From contig CM038919.1 of the NCBI GenBank assembly GCA_021904315.1, positions 9,424,001 to 9,488,000 of the forward strand: a DNA stretch of 64,000 bases, written 5' to 3'. Below the pieces are notes generated by a model. That model saw nothing but the letters and a program-made list of their open reading frames with translations, made no database searches and had not been told where the DNA came from. This stretch comes from Sphagnum magellanicum (Eukaryota > Streptophyta > Sphagnopsida > Sphagnales > Sphagnaceae). Shown one piece after another: positions 12,541 to 25,000 of the stretch. The translations under genes were made by a program, and so were the position numbers. Positions within the stretch are counted from its first letter, which is position 1; each line of letters starts with the position of its first letter.

Positions 12541-13900
12541 TATGAGATTGGATCACATGGATGACATTGATGAATCTCATTACTATCATGTATAAATGAA
12601 ACTTTCAACATGGATGATATTGATAGTAGAGAAAGATTTGACCCTACAGATGAGGATTCACCACATGGATACATTAATAACATGGATGAGGTTGAAGAAT
12701 TATGAAACTAAATTGAACAGATGAATGAAAAGACATGCATAAAATAATACGCATGGATGAATTTGGAGACTATCGATGAAATTGAAAATGCATAGGAAAC
12801 TAACTACATAGATGAACATGACAAATTGGATGAAACTAACAATACATCACACCCTCCAAATAGATCAATTTGATTAAAGATGGATCTAACCATATGGATG
12901 AGTACGAACTTCATGACACTACTAAAATTCATCATTTGGATGATAATTGAAACATGTGGATGAAACTCACTAAGTGAATCTCATTCACATGGATGAGATT
13001 TTCCCCATCCCTAAATATGATGACATGGAATGATATGGCCATTAAGATGAAATTCAATGTATTGGATGAAATTTAGGATTCGAATGAAATTGATTTAACG
13101 GATGAAGAAAGACCATTCTAGACCACTTTATGACACATCTTAATGGAATTGGACCATATGGCTCAACTTCATCAAATGGATGCAATTGAAAACATAGATG
13201 ATATTGTGCAGATGTATGAAGCTAGACATGAAATTGAAAACATAGATGACAATAATGACATGGAAGAAACATGAAAATGTGGATATTATTGGCCATGGAT
13301 GAAATTCAATCATATGGATGATGGTCATGATCATTTGTATTATCAATTTTCAACCATATGGTCAACTATATTTGCGTCATTGAGTTTCATCCATGTGTTA
13401 TCTTCATCATCTGTATGTTCATTTTCATCCAAATGCAAATTTTCCATATTGTTCAATTTCATCCACATCAATAATTGCATATATATGTTGAATTCCATCC
13501 ATGTGAAAAATTTCATCCATGAACCCCATTTCATCATTTGATACGATTCATATTTGTCATGAATTTCAACCATATGATTAGAATTTTTGATGTCACATGT
13601 TAGTTATCCATTTTTTATTTTTTTTTCATGTTAGTTTCTTCCATGTGTATTAATTTCAACTCTTTGATGGATTTCATCATTGGATTTCTTTTTTATCCAT
13701 CAATACAAGAAATTTATGTTTCTTTTCCTATGGTGGTAGGCCTTGGCTCTTGACACATATGTATGATAAACTATGATGAATCATGGATGCATGATTTCGA
13801 CTATGAATAAATATTTCATCCATTTGGTATCTTTGTTGTTGAGGTTTGTTGTCATCCATGTCTCACACTTCATCTAGGTTGTTGAATGTCATTTCTTTAC
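12541..13900. repeat. Degenerate CATGGATGA repeat field with a strand switch
   Basis: From about 12,541 to 13,330 the plus strand carries many variants of CATGGATGA(A)ATTGA at irregular 18-35 bp spacing. From about 13,340 to 13,900 it carries the reverse complement (TTCATCCATG, TCATCCAT). The orientation flips around 13,330-13,345, making a very large imperfect inverted repeat. No coding sequence is supported. Confidence 0.75.
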
Positions 13901-13904
13901 AACT

Positions 13905-14030
13905 CTTCTTATTTTCTTTCTAATTTCTTTAAACCTTTTCTTTTCACTTTTTCTTTTTCTCTCTCTCACCCATTCACTTTCTCCTTTATCCCTCTTCTGC
14001 TCTTTGCCCTTTTCTTTCCCCATCCAAAGT
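13905..14030. repeat. Polypyrimidine tract
   Basis: About 125 bp made almost only of T and C on the plus strand (TTTCTTT, CTCTCTCTC, CCTTTTCTTTCCCC). It lies directly after the inverted CATGGATG field. Confidence 0.75.
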
Positions 14031-14059
14031 GACCTTTCCAACAGTCCCACCCCTTTAAA

Positions 14060-14225
14060 ATTTTACTTACAAAATTTGACCAGGATTTTTTTTTTTCAAT
14101 TTTGTGATATTCAAATTTTCGCTAAAAATTCCAAAAAATTAGCAAAATTCTTTGTATTTACACTAGAAAATTAATAAATTCCAATAAAATTCCTATTTTT
14201 GTTGATTTTTTTTTTGAGAAAAATA
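14060..14225 (+). repeat. Dispersed AT-rich repeat fragment (copy 1)
   Basis: Contains T-run-CAATTTTGTGATATTCAAATTTTC. A similar stretch, T-run-CAATTTTGTGAGATTGAAAATTT, occurs at about 47,165-47,300, so the two are probably copies of one old repeat. Family unknown. Confidence 0.4.
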
Positions 14226-14329
14226 AGCATGAAAAAAAATATTATTAGCTACTAGGTGTGTAATCAATGGGACTGTTGTGCATTCAGGATTGAAGCACCA
14301 TCTTGTGCCCACACATAGGGTAGATGAAA

Positions 14330-14860
14330 CTGGCACAAAATCTCATGGATGACATTCAATGTGTAACTAAAATTGACCACATTGGATGCCAGATGACCTA
14401 GACAAATTAGATCATATGGATGAATGTGAACCGCATGGACACAACATTGTCATGGACCAACCTAACTACTATATGAAATTGAAATGAACTATATGATGAA
14501 ACTTAGTGCACTAATGCAATTAGAGGATATTGATGAAATTGAAAATACAAATAAACTCATCACATAAATGAATGTTAGAAATTTTATAAAGCCTAACACC
14601 ACCTTTCAAAATTTCCTAATTGATGAAATTGATAACATGAACAAGTGTCACCATCTAGATATCCACATGTGAAATCATGTAGATGGATGTAAGCATAAAT
14701 GAAATTGACCACAAATATTAAATTCATGGATAATCCATTTCATCCCATGTTCCATCATATGGATTACAACTTGAGCTTTATTTCATAATTTCTTCCATTT
14801 TATCAATCCATTTTATTTTCCCGTGTTGTTCAATTTAATCCATGTGATATAATTCATGTA
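14330..14860. repeat. Second CATGGATGA field with its own strand switch
   Basis: Forward-type units (ATGGATGACATTCAA, ATATGGATGAATGTGAA, AAATTGACCACA) run from about 14,330 to 14,715. They give way to reverse-type units (TTCATCCCATG, TTCCATCATATGG, TTTAATCCATG) to about 14,850, repeating the layout of the 12.5-13.9 kb field on a smaller scale. Confidence 0.6.
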
Positions 14861-14899
14861 TATGTGTATATATGATTCCTTTGTCCAATGGGTTTCAAT

Positions 14900-15600
14900 T
14901 GTAAGTTTTGTCAATATTTTGTCAATTTGAAACATATGAACCAATGTCTACAAATTGAAAATTAATTATGAACAATTGATTTCCTAGCTAATATAATCTA
15001 GTTGTATTGGGTGAAAACAAATTCAAACGAGTCAAAAGTCATGTCAAACCCCTATGATCATTGGCATGTGACATATTTTGTACATATATTTTATGCATTG
15101 TCATGTGAAAATCATGTTAAACATGGGAAGTTGGGTTAAGTGATTCATATGAATGTTGGGAAATTCAAATTCAAATTTTATTTAATTAAATTATAAGTTT
15201 TGCTTTTAGTTAAGGAATTTTGAACTTGAACAAAAACCATGTCAAATAATGATAGTTTTGCTAAGGACTAGGCTAAGGATTCTTTTCATCAAAAAAATTT
15301 AATAATTAATATTTTAAAATGGTAATTAACCTGTTGCCCAAACTAAACAAAAAATCACAATTTAAAAGATGTGGAATTTGGGATTTTTAGAAATTCAAAT
15401 TATTTTCTAAAATTTCAAGAACCTTTGACCACATGTAAACAAATTGTAATGTACATGGCATATAAAACAAAACTATAAATTTAGAAACAAAAAACTAAAC
15501 CTTAATATAATAAACATATTTTGTTATGATTTGAAATTTTGATCATTTTTCAAATCAAAACACAAAATTTGTCAAAAAATTTACACATTTAAAAATTCAC
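14900..15600 (+). repeat. Dispersed repeat, copy related to 60.76-61.54 kb
   Basis: At 15,110-15,225 the text ATG.GAAGTT.GGTTAAGTGATT.ATATGAATGTT and the following Lys/Asn-type A/T runs match 60,795-60,880. Near 15,520, GATTTGAAATTTTGATCATTTT matches 61,480-61,500. Order and spacing agree apart from insertions, so these look like two copies of one old element of unknown class. Confidence 0.5.
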
Positions 15601-16784
15601 ATTTATTCAAAAATTATTAACACATAAAATGTAATATATTGGGGCACTATAAACAAGTTGCAAATATTCAAATTTTTTTTGTAAAATACATTTTTTGGCA
15701 AAATGACTATAATTCTTAAAGTAAAAGTAAAACATTGGTTCATTTGAACTCATTTGGACCTATTATACATTGATATTTTTTGGGGTTATAACATGAATGG
15801 AGATATCACCTTCTTTAGTGTGCCTTAATCCTTAACCAACATATTTGAACACACATGATGTTATGCGTCATGTTTTTATTTACATTGTTTACAAAGTTAG
15901 TTTTTGTGTGGTTTGTGAACAAATGAATTTGTCGTTTCTTTTAACAACATTTTAATTGATTTACCAATGATGGGTCAAAATTATCATTTTTTACAAATGT
16001 GGTTTGTACTTTTATTCATATTAATCCCATACAAACATATATTCTTCCCAATTTATAGCTTTTATTTGAAAAATTACAACTTTAAAAGCAATGTCCCATG
16101 GTCGGTAGCCAAGTTCAATGGTAATTATTTCTAAGAAACACATTTAAATTTTTTTAAAAGATAATTAAAACATATTGGTGGCTAATTAATATTATGAAAT
16201 ACATTTTTAAAGGAAAAAGTACATGTCTTAATGATTTTTCCATAATTCTAGGAAATAATATATTAAATACTTGACATTGAATTGTTGAACTTGTTATGTT
16301 AGTATCCTATTCAAAAGGACAAACAACCACCAATGTCAACCCTAAAATATTAATTACCCAGTCTATGCATAATTCAATTAATATAAAATGAATCACAATC
16401 ACATATAATTAATCACACCTAGCTATTTTATTTGTCAGGTTTGGCTTTCCACCATTGTAAAAATATGTGTTATTAGCTTCTATAAATTCAATAAAATAAA
16501 TTAGCAATAAGATAGGTTTTTTTTGCATTAATGTAATGGAAGGTATATTGTGAGAGCATCTTTTTGTAGCAAAATTGTTTAATATATAATTTTTGTTCAA
16601 ACTAAATATAATGCATGCAATTTACAAGCATAAACACCAAAAGTAATCGAATTAATTTTAATTTGTACATGGTATGAAAATGAAATTGAAAAAAACTAAG
16701 GAGTACACACCATTCTATTTTTTTTAATATAATTTCTTGAGAAAAGAAGGGTGTTTAAAATGCCTAACATATTAATCAATATTG
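15601..16784. other. AT-rich DNA without features
   Basis: No gene, tandem repeat or inverted repeat recognised. Confidence 0.5.
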
Positions 16785-17871
16785 AAATTTGTGATGCATG
16801 TGTGCTTGGGAAACAATAGAAAGAAGTTCACTATACCAAAAAAATGCATGACTCAAGGATATCAAGACAAAAAACAAGTTAATCATTGCCAACTTAAGTG
16901 GATTGTTCAAGCATACTTTACCGGGAGGGTGGAGGTACTTGCTCACATTTATAAATGATTTAAAAAAAAAAGTGGGTATTCTTTCTACATCTAAAATATG
17001 AAGCCTTAAAAAGTTCAAAGCATTGATAAAAAATGATCAAAACAAGTGGAGGAAATCCATTAACACACTTTGTAGTGATTGGGGTGGAGATCACTTCCTT
17101 TCAATGACATTCAACAAATCCTTGAAATAATTAAGTGGCATTTCAATAAACTACATATACACCATGTGAAATTTTGTAACAAAATGAAAGAATCAATTGA
17201 CTTTTGAAGATGCCAAAAATATGGCTAAAGTTGCACACCTTTTGAATTTTTTATGGATGGAAGTTGTTGGCATTAATGTCACCTACCTAACCAATCATAT
17301 TCCTTTAAATTCAAATGGAAAATTCATTCCAAAACATGTATATACGAGTAAATCAACATAGTTGGGGCACTTGAAGATGTTTGGCTACTTCGCTTAGAGC
17401 ATGTTTATAATGAAAAAGGTAACACATTGGAGCCATGGGCAAAATGAAGAATCTTTATGGGTTATGACAATGTTTCTAAGGCTTATTGAATGTACAATTT
17501 AGAAAGTCACATCATAGTCATCACAAATGATGTCCTTTTTAATAAAATTTTGGTGGAAATATTTGTGATCTTATGAATTTTTTTTTAATAGATTGAAGTG
17601 TGGAGAAAGTGATTCCATTTGCATAATCTAATCACTTTTAAAATGATAAACTTCATTACATTAACTTTAGTACATTGATAATTAAAGATTATGAAATCAA
17701 ACAACAGATTGGTAGAAGATGATCATCAACCACCAATTATTTATTTGAGAATTGTTTTTTTCCTACAAAGCAATGAACTCCACCACCTCCATTTCCATTC
17801 AGAATGCCTTTGAAGGGTATTCAAGGAACATAATTTTATGCACATGTTTACATTTATTTGATTACATGATG

Positions 17872-18339
17872 CATCACATATTTTCAATATCATAAAATTT
17901 CAATCGAATTTATGCAAAAATCATAAAACAATATGTCCATGCAAAATCCGTGGGCTACAAAATGTAAAAGTGGCACAAAATAAATAAATAAATATATATG
18001 TACACACACACACACACACACACATAAATGATGTGTTTAAATTTTTTATGATGATGTGATATGAAGAACATATGATTTACATTTTAACTAAATCTACACA
18101 ATTATCGTAATGTAATTTTGCATAAAATTACGTGATTTTTGTGTATTAAACATGAACATTCACATATGTCATTCAAAAAAAAAATGTTTCATTCGTTTGA
18201 ATATTTAAGATATTAAACATATAAAAATATTGTTCACATTAACCATAAATGAAATTTACGCAAATTTTGTATGAATTTAATGAAATTGAATTTCACAAAA
18301 AAATTGTACAAACCTACAAAATTTGGTATGTTTGTGATG
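17872..18339 (+). mobile_element. MITE family 'CATCACA', copy A (468 bp)
   Basis: Begins CATCACATA and ends GTTTGTGATG; the ends are inverted repeats of about 10 bp. The body shares long stretches with copies at 18,815 and 62,550 (TCAATAGAAT..ATG..AAAAT, GATTTACATTTTAACTAAAT, AATGTTTCAT.CGTTTGAATA). It contains an (AC)n tract. No coding capacity is seen. It sits between the integrase-like and RT-like parts of the copia fossil. No target duplication was resolved. Confidence 0.65.
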
Positions 18340-18814
18340 TGAACACTAAAGTAAAACTCAACCCCAACCCAACCACATATGAAAAGCACACAATCTAATT
18401 TAGGAAGACTGGTTATGATAGAACAAGAATATGGTTTGATAATCAAGAATTATACTTGGGAATTGCTAAAAGAAAAATGACCTATCATTAAAAAGGTGTT
18501 CAAGATGAAGCTAATTTGATAGATAGTTGTGTGAAAAAATCATGTGGTTTCAAGCAATTTGTGAACATTGAATTCTATTAAGATGGTCACTTTGAAAATC
18601 AAATGGGCCATCATATAAAAAATATTGGCATTGGTTTCTCAACAAATTTTGTTGTGTAAACAACTTGATGTTTGTCATGTGTTTTTAAATGGAGAGCTAT
18701 TGGAAGAAAGGTTTGTGGTGCAATGGAAAACTTTTGAAATTTGAATAAAGAAATATTGAGTTTGTAAATTAAAACATGTTTTTTTAATGGATTGTGACAA
18801 GTAATTATGGCATG

Positions 18815-19282
18815 CATCACAAACCTTTAATATCACAAAATTTCAATAGAATCCATGTGAAAATTGTGAAACAAAAAATATGTGAAAAATTTAATGGGTT
18901 TCAAAGTGTAAAAATGACACAAAAGAAGAAGAAGAAATAAATAAATAGATGAATAGATAAATACATATGTAAATATTTTTTATATAAATGACTTGTTTTA
19001 TTTACTTATGATGTTTTGAAGTGAAGTATGTATCGATTTACATTTTAATTAAATTTGTGCAATTATCACAATTTGTATAAAATTATATGATTTTTATGTA
19101 TTAAATACAAATATTCATGTATGCCATTCAAAAAAAATGTTTCATCTGTTTGAATATTTAAGATATTGAATATGTAAAAAGATCGATCATATTAACCATA
19201 ATATGAAATCCATGTGATTTATGAACCTATGAAAACTAAATTTCATACAAAATTTGTACAAAGCCATGAAGTTTAGTAAGTT

Positions 19283-19290
<8 letters not shown>
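18815..19290 (+). mobile_element. MITE family 'CATCACA', copy B (about 475 bp)
   Basis: Begins CATCACAAAC, the exact inverse of the GTTTGTGATG end of copies A and C. Its right end runs into (TG)n(TA)n expansion, so the terminus is approximate. Same orientation and body as copy A, about 940 bp downstream. It interrupts the RT-like part of the copia fossil. Confidence 0.6.
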
Positions 19291-19315
<25 letters not shown>

Positions 19316-19400
19316 GGTTGTCATGTGGATTATGGCAAAATGATCCATTATTCAAATTTGTACAATATATGTAATGAGAAAATTTGTTCATATCCCTAAG

Positions 19401-21400
19401 TTGAGATAAATAAATAAATATTTAGAGTCATTACAAAATGTCATATCTTGTCATCATAGGCTTTTATATAGGAATTGGTATTTATTTGAAATGAACATGC
19501 TAGTCTTAGGACAATTGGTTTCAATACATTACTAAAACTATTTTTACAACAAACTATCACACTTTCACAATTTCAATGGCAAAAGGCACATAACTCTAGT
19601 CTTTAAATATTGAGGCAAGTTATCAAATGTCACAAAATATTAGAGTTTAATCAGGAGGCTAATCTACTACACGATCACATGATTGGATCTTTCCAACTTG
19701 GTTTGTAGTGTGAGCAGGTCTTCACCATAAGGCTCACATGATGGTGGTCAAGAGAATTTTAAAATACAAATTATAAATTTATTTCCCCTTGTGACAAAAC
19801 AAATGAATCCATTTTTTTACATAAATATAGACTAGGCAAGGGCTTTCAATAAGCAAAAATCAACCATCATGTTCGTATTTAAACACACCAATCCATCTAT
19901 GAAGGAAGGTAGTTTGTTTGTTTTGTACATATGAGATTCACCGAACCAAGATGCTCCAGATCATGTCTTGGTCTCTTTGGAAAGCTCTCAAGGAGGACTT
20001 GGTTCCATGGCATTTGGACTTGTGATGCAAAAGTTCTTGAATATTGAATGATTTCTTCACTGAAAATTAGATTAAATCATAGCTGAAAATTTTGGAGGAA
20101 TTGGAATGTGACTTTGGTGTTGTGGAAAGATCTTGATGAGCAGAACTTAATGGAATTTATTTGGTAAGATTTGGATTCAAAATGTGGGAGATATTGATTT
20201 AAAAGTGATTTCTGCTGCTGAAAATTGAAATAAATTCCCCCAAAAATCAGATTTTGGAAGGAAAAATCAGTTGAGGACATGGTAACACTTGAAGGCTTAC
20301 CATTCAATTCAAAGCATGATTTCCTTTCATATTTGACTCTTTAAAAAATCGATACATACATTGCAAAACAATGTTCACATGTTGAGTTTCCCTATTTTGT
20401 AATGGGTTCACAATTGGGCCAACGTCACAAACCACACTAGTAACATTGAATAATTAGTTATAAACAATTTTGACTCTTTCAACAAAGGAGGTTAAATATT
20501 TAGCCCACATTAACATTACACGAGAAATCACTTGATTAAAATGTATAACCCGAGGACAAGCCACAACAAGTTGCTAGGGTTTGTTGAACTTTTTAGAACA
20601 AAACAATTTTTGTGCTTAACTATATATAACACACACCAATAGTGAAAAAGGAACAATTTCAATTCACAAGCTTGTGTCAAATATTCTCCTAAACCATGAT
20701 CATGTTTGCCTTGGTTTCCAAACAAATGATGCAAGCCCAAGGTGTCATTACATCACCCTTTGATTCTTCTTCTCATTCAACAACTATGAATGACCATATG
20801 AGCTATATAGGTTAGTAAGGATTGCCATTGTTAGGAATAGGTATCATTCTAGGTCATTAAACACACAAACCTTGTAAGGAGGCATATAATGAGTATTTTA
20901 GGGTTTGCTAACTCAAAACAATAAGTCCATCTTTCATGGAGGTGTCATATTAATGATACTATGTAAAGTTTTTCATAAAATATGTATTAAATATTCAAGT
21001 ATGAAAGAGGGTGTAAACATAATTGAATTAGGTTAATACAATTTAAATTAATGATTGATTATTACCCAACTTCAAAATTCACATACATCCATTTCAAATT
21101 TGCATATCATACTAACATGCAATTTTCATCCAAACTCTTTTGAAAAGTCTATTTATAACAATGGCTACAACCCAACTTCTTAGTCTTTGGGGGACCCATC
21201 TCCCATTCTCACATCTAATGGACCTTAGATTCTTAATTGTTGTTAGCACTTGAAAAATGACTTAAAAAAAATCCTTTACTACTTTCCTTTTCTATTTCTT
21301 CCTTCACATTGTGTGTTCCATGACAAGTAAGTTTGTCATGGTTTCATCATGGGGGTGCTTGCTATGGAAGCAACATGGATACAATGCCAATTTTAGTTTT
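19401..21400. other. AT-rich DNA without a recognised gene
   Basis: Only short frames on both strands, none with a domain. No convincing tandem or inverted repeat. Confidence 0.5.
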
Positions 21401-21411
21401 AGGTTTTTTTT

Positions 21412-21451
21412 GGGTGGGTGGGTGGGTGGTTGGGTGGGGAGTGGGAGAGGG
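21412..21451 (+). other. Predicted G-quadruplex tract
   Basis: Five GGG runs in tight succession (GGGTGGGTGGGTGGGTGG, then TTGGGTGGGGAGTGGGAGAGGG), a strong G4 motif on the plus strand. It lies about 600 bp upstream of the plastid-protein gene start. Confidence 0.7.
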
Positions 21452-21858
21452 TAATATTTTTGATCAATGGGTTTTTTTTTCTCTTTTAAAAAAATGATGA
21501 AATATAAGTGTTTTTTAGGCTTTCTATTTTTCTACTCACCAAATTTCAACTAACCTTTTTCTAAAAATTAAAAAAAAATGCTAGATTCTATACAAAGTTC
21601 AAGTAGGTAGCCAACAACATTATAGAAAGATGGTCAAATGTTTTTTGCTTTTGCATTTTTTGTATGAACAATTTTTTTGGGTTGGGGGGGGAAAGGAAAC
21701 ATTGAACTTCACAAGAAGAAGGGAAACGAACGAGAACTTGCGACTGTCGTCGCCAAGTGAACGAAAACGTCATCGACAGTTGGATGATACACTCCGTCCG
21801 TTCTATCAACATACAAACGTACATTTCTCGTTGTTAGGCTTTTGTGGGACTTTTGCTT

Positions 21859-21920
21859 AAACCCTAAACCCCCTGACGTCGTCGGAATCGTTAGAATCGT
21901 CGAGGTTAGGGTTTAGGGTT
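21859..21920. promoter_or_regulatory. Paired telo-box motifs around a CpG-rich start region
   Basis: AAACCCTAAACCC (21,859-21,871) faces GTTAGGGTTTAGGGTT (21,905-21,920), with TGACGTCGTCGG between. Telo-boxes (AAACCCTA) are known cis elements of plant housekeeping, translation and organelle-related genes. The area from 21,700 to 21,960 is CpG-rich in a CpG-poor window, as expected for an unmethylated promoter/5' UTR. It lies 125-190 bp before the ATG at 22,046. Confidence 0.6.
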
Positions 21921-22045
21921 ACAATCGTCGAGCTTCGATGTCGCAGAAAATTGTGTTTCGATTCCATTCAACGTGTTGAGAGTTGAGAGATGGTGGTGGT
22001 GTAGGTAATGTGTTGTTTAGTCGCTTGACCCAAAGAAAAGAAAAG

Positions 22046-25000
22046 ATGCAACAATTTGTTGCAATGCAACTTCATGGTGTGCACTCTTCTGTCTGCAGCT
22101 CCAAATTTGCCACTAAACCCTTTTACTTCCACAGACTCCTCCCTGCCAATTGCTCTTCTTCTTCTTCCCTTTCCCAAGAATTTCTTCCTCGTTCTCAAGC
22201 GACATTCTATGATTTTAGCCATAGGAAACAGACGGGAACTGTGTGGAGTTGTAAAAGAAAACCATTTTTTGGGGCATTGTCGTCATTTTTCCACCTTACC
22301 TTATCTTCTTCTTCTTCTTCTTCACCGAGTTTCCAATCCTCGCAACTTTGTAGTAGCAAGAAAAGAGTAGGAGTGGGAGGAGGATGTGAAATAATTGCTG
22401 CATCTGGAAAAGACAGAGACAAGAAGAAGAAGAAGAAGAAGAATACAAGTCCCAGTGGAAAGAAACAAGGGGAAGGAGGAGGATCTAGAAAAGCTGCTGC
22501 AACGCCTAAAGGAAATGTTTGGAGCAAGGATTTCACTGAAAGAACCTCAAGCTCAAACGCCAGAGACTCTCAGAGTGACACTAGGCAGAAAATCACAAGC
22601 AGCTTCAAGAATTCCAGAGACAAAAAAGAGGCCAACAGCAGCAGATTGGAAAATGAGACGAGGGGAGGAGGGTTGAGTCTGTTGGAAACAGAGGAATCAG
22701 ATCGTAAGGTCAATGGTGACCGAAAAGTTTCACGAGGGAACCAGTTATACAACCAAGCAGAAATTGCGAACCCTGAGGAAGACTATGGGATTCTCCTGGT
22801 GTCTGGAACAATTCCTGCAGAGATTGAAACTGTGCTACAGACTGCGGTTCTTCATCTTCACCTTCCCATTAGCTCCATTCCTCTTCGTTTGCAGTTTCTA
22901 AGGACATCTTTCCATGAGATCCTGTGATCACAGAAGCTTTCCATTATGTTTTTTCAACTATCTGTGCTCACAGTTCTATTAGTCAAGCATTGACCAATTG
23001 CAGGAGTGGTGAGAGCTGTGTTAGTTAAACTGTGACTCATCACACAGTGACATTTGTCTTTTTTTTCCGTGAGTACATGTGTTCCCAGAGTTCCTAACTT
23101 GATTAATTACATATTTTCTATGCACTTGCAGCTCTCTAATGAAAAGTGACTGTTTCTGCAGCAAGAAACAAGTCCTATGTCAGTGGTTCTCCATTAGGCT
23201 GTTGGGATCATGTCATGTTGTGTGTAACTGTTATCACAATAGCCTAATGGAAAGAGACCCTAAATCAGAGAAATGCACAAGGGTCTCATGGTTTATACCA
23301 GTTAGGGTTTTCCATTATGGAAGAGAGAGAGACATCCAGACCTCTTGCCACATGTTTTGCTAATATTTACAGTATCTTGGATTTGGCTATAGGAGGTAGT
23401 TGCAGATCCCTTATGGGACACGTTTGTCAGTAGCAATGCTGGGGTGTGGCGTGGAGTGGGTGCTGCGTTTTCTCCCATCACAGCGGAGATGGAACCTATG
23501 TCCCTTGGAAGTAAAAATGAGTACCTCTATGATGCTCGAGTACTGTGCACAGTTGAGCCAATACCAAGAGTTGAAGGAGAAGGACAGAGACATTCCACAC
23601 TTCACCGCAAAATTTTATGGACTGTTGAGAATCCTCATGGCGAGAAAGGGTTTGATGATGAGGTCAAGTTTCTTGTGGAAGATTAGTTCAATTCATTTGA
23701 AGTCAACAGTAAGGAAAAAAGATGAGGACAAATTGAGTCAATTCCATGGTGCCCAATTCTCACTGGCATGGAATATGATGATTGCCAGTTCTATTAGAAA
23801 GCTTTCAATTGCTATGTTTTGGGTCTAAAATGCCACTCTGATAGTCAGTTCATATCTACATTTGTTGCAGATTCAACTGCAAAGTGAATTGCTTGATGAT
23901 GAAGGTACCAATGAGTTTGAGGGAGATGCTGGCAATCAGCTTGCCATTGATGGATCAGAGTTAATCAATTTCGAAGGTGTGGACTTTTCTGATGTAATTG
24001 AGGGTGTTGAAGAAGAAGAAGAAGAAGAAGAAGACCTGCATGAAGGTGGCCATTCTGAAGCAAACAGTGAAGGAAGCAGTCAAGAGACCCCTATAGCTGA
24101 ATACAGCCGAAATGGGCTTCACTCTTTAGTGATGACAGGGGAGGAAGCTCCAATTCCAGAGGAACATGTTTCCAGGAGTGAATCGATATCACAGTCATCA
24201 GTAGAAGGAACAATGTTGCTGACTGATTCGCTGTTGGATGTACACACCATGAACGACAGACCTGCAACAAGCAGTCAATCAGACAGAAATGCAGAAAATG
24301 GTGACATAGTGTGGAAAGATGTGATGGAGGAGGATGATATGGGGATGGAACCAGGCCTTGTCTTCTTCTCAGTAGGTTAATTAACCACCATGTTGACAAC
24401 ATGAAGCTGTGCAAATTAAGTCCCATTTCATCAACATTAAGCTGATATGGTAAAATGACATTGTGGTCATGAGGGTTTCTGTTGGCATGGAGGGGGGTGC
24501 AGGATGGTTCATATTCAAGGGGACCCGTTTCTCTGTTACCAGATGAACTGGCAGTGACTGACAACTATTTTGCACCCCCAACTTTCACAATTGAGCAGGT
24601 CTTCATAGATTCAAAAGAAATTCTTCTGTTATTTGGCACTTGTTTTTTGGTCCATGAAAGAGAGTTCAGGCTGGTAGCTATTTGTTGCAATGATGAGTCT
24701 TGTATCTGTATGGCAGTGTTTGGTGTTGGGAGGGCACCAAAGGCTACGCTTGATCCACACAATTTCCATCATGGAGTCTGGGGCTGAGATTCAAGTCCTC
24801 CGAGTTGCAGTGTACAGAGAAGAATGGATGGGGCCTTGCAATATGAAGTCCATCAGGTTCATCTTCCTGACTCTATGAATTTCCTTTTCTCTCTCATATG
24901 ATAATTCCTGAATAGAACTAGTGATTTCTCAAGCCTGGAGGAGGAGTCATCACAGATCTGGTAATGCCTTGCAAAAAAGCCAGAAATCCACACACAAAAT

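Larger units (their letters stand above)
16785..19400 (+). mobile_element. Ty1/copia retrotransposon fossil (integrase to RT region)
   Basis: Short stretches on the plus strand follow Ty1/copia pol order: a GAG-pre-integrase-like CDACVLGKQ near 16,795, the end of integrase near 17,350-17,560 (LKMFGYF, then FMGYDNVSKAY and NDVLFN), and the RT start near 18,440-18,800 (TWELL, then QLDVCHVFLNGELLEERF). The copy is badly decayed with many breaks, and no intact long terminal repeats were found. Two MITEs are nested in it (17,872-18,339 and 18,815-about 19,290). It is clearly old. Confidence 0.7.
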
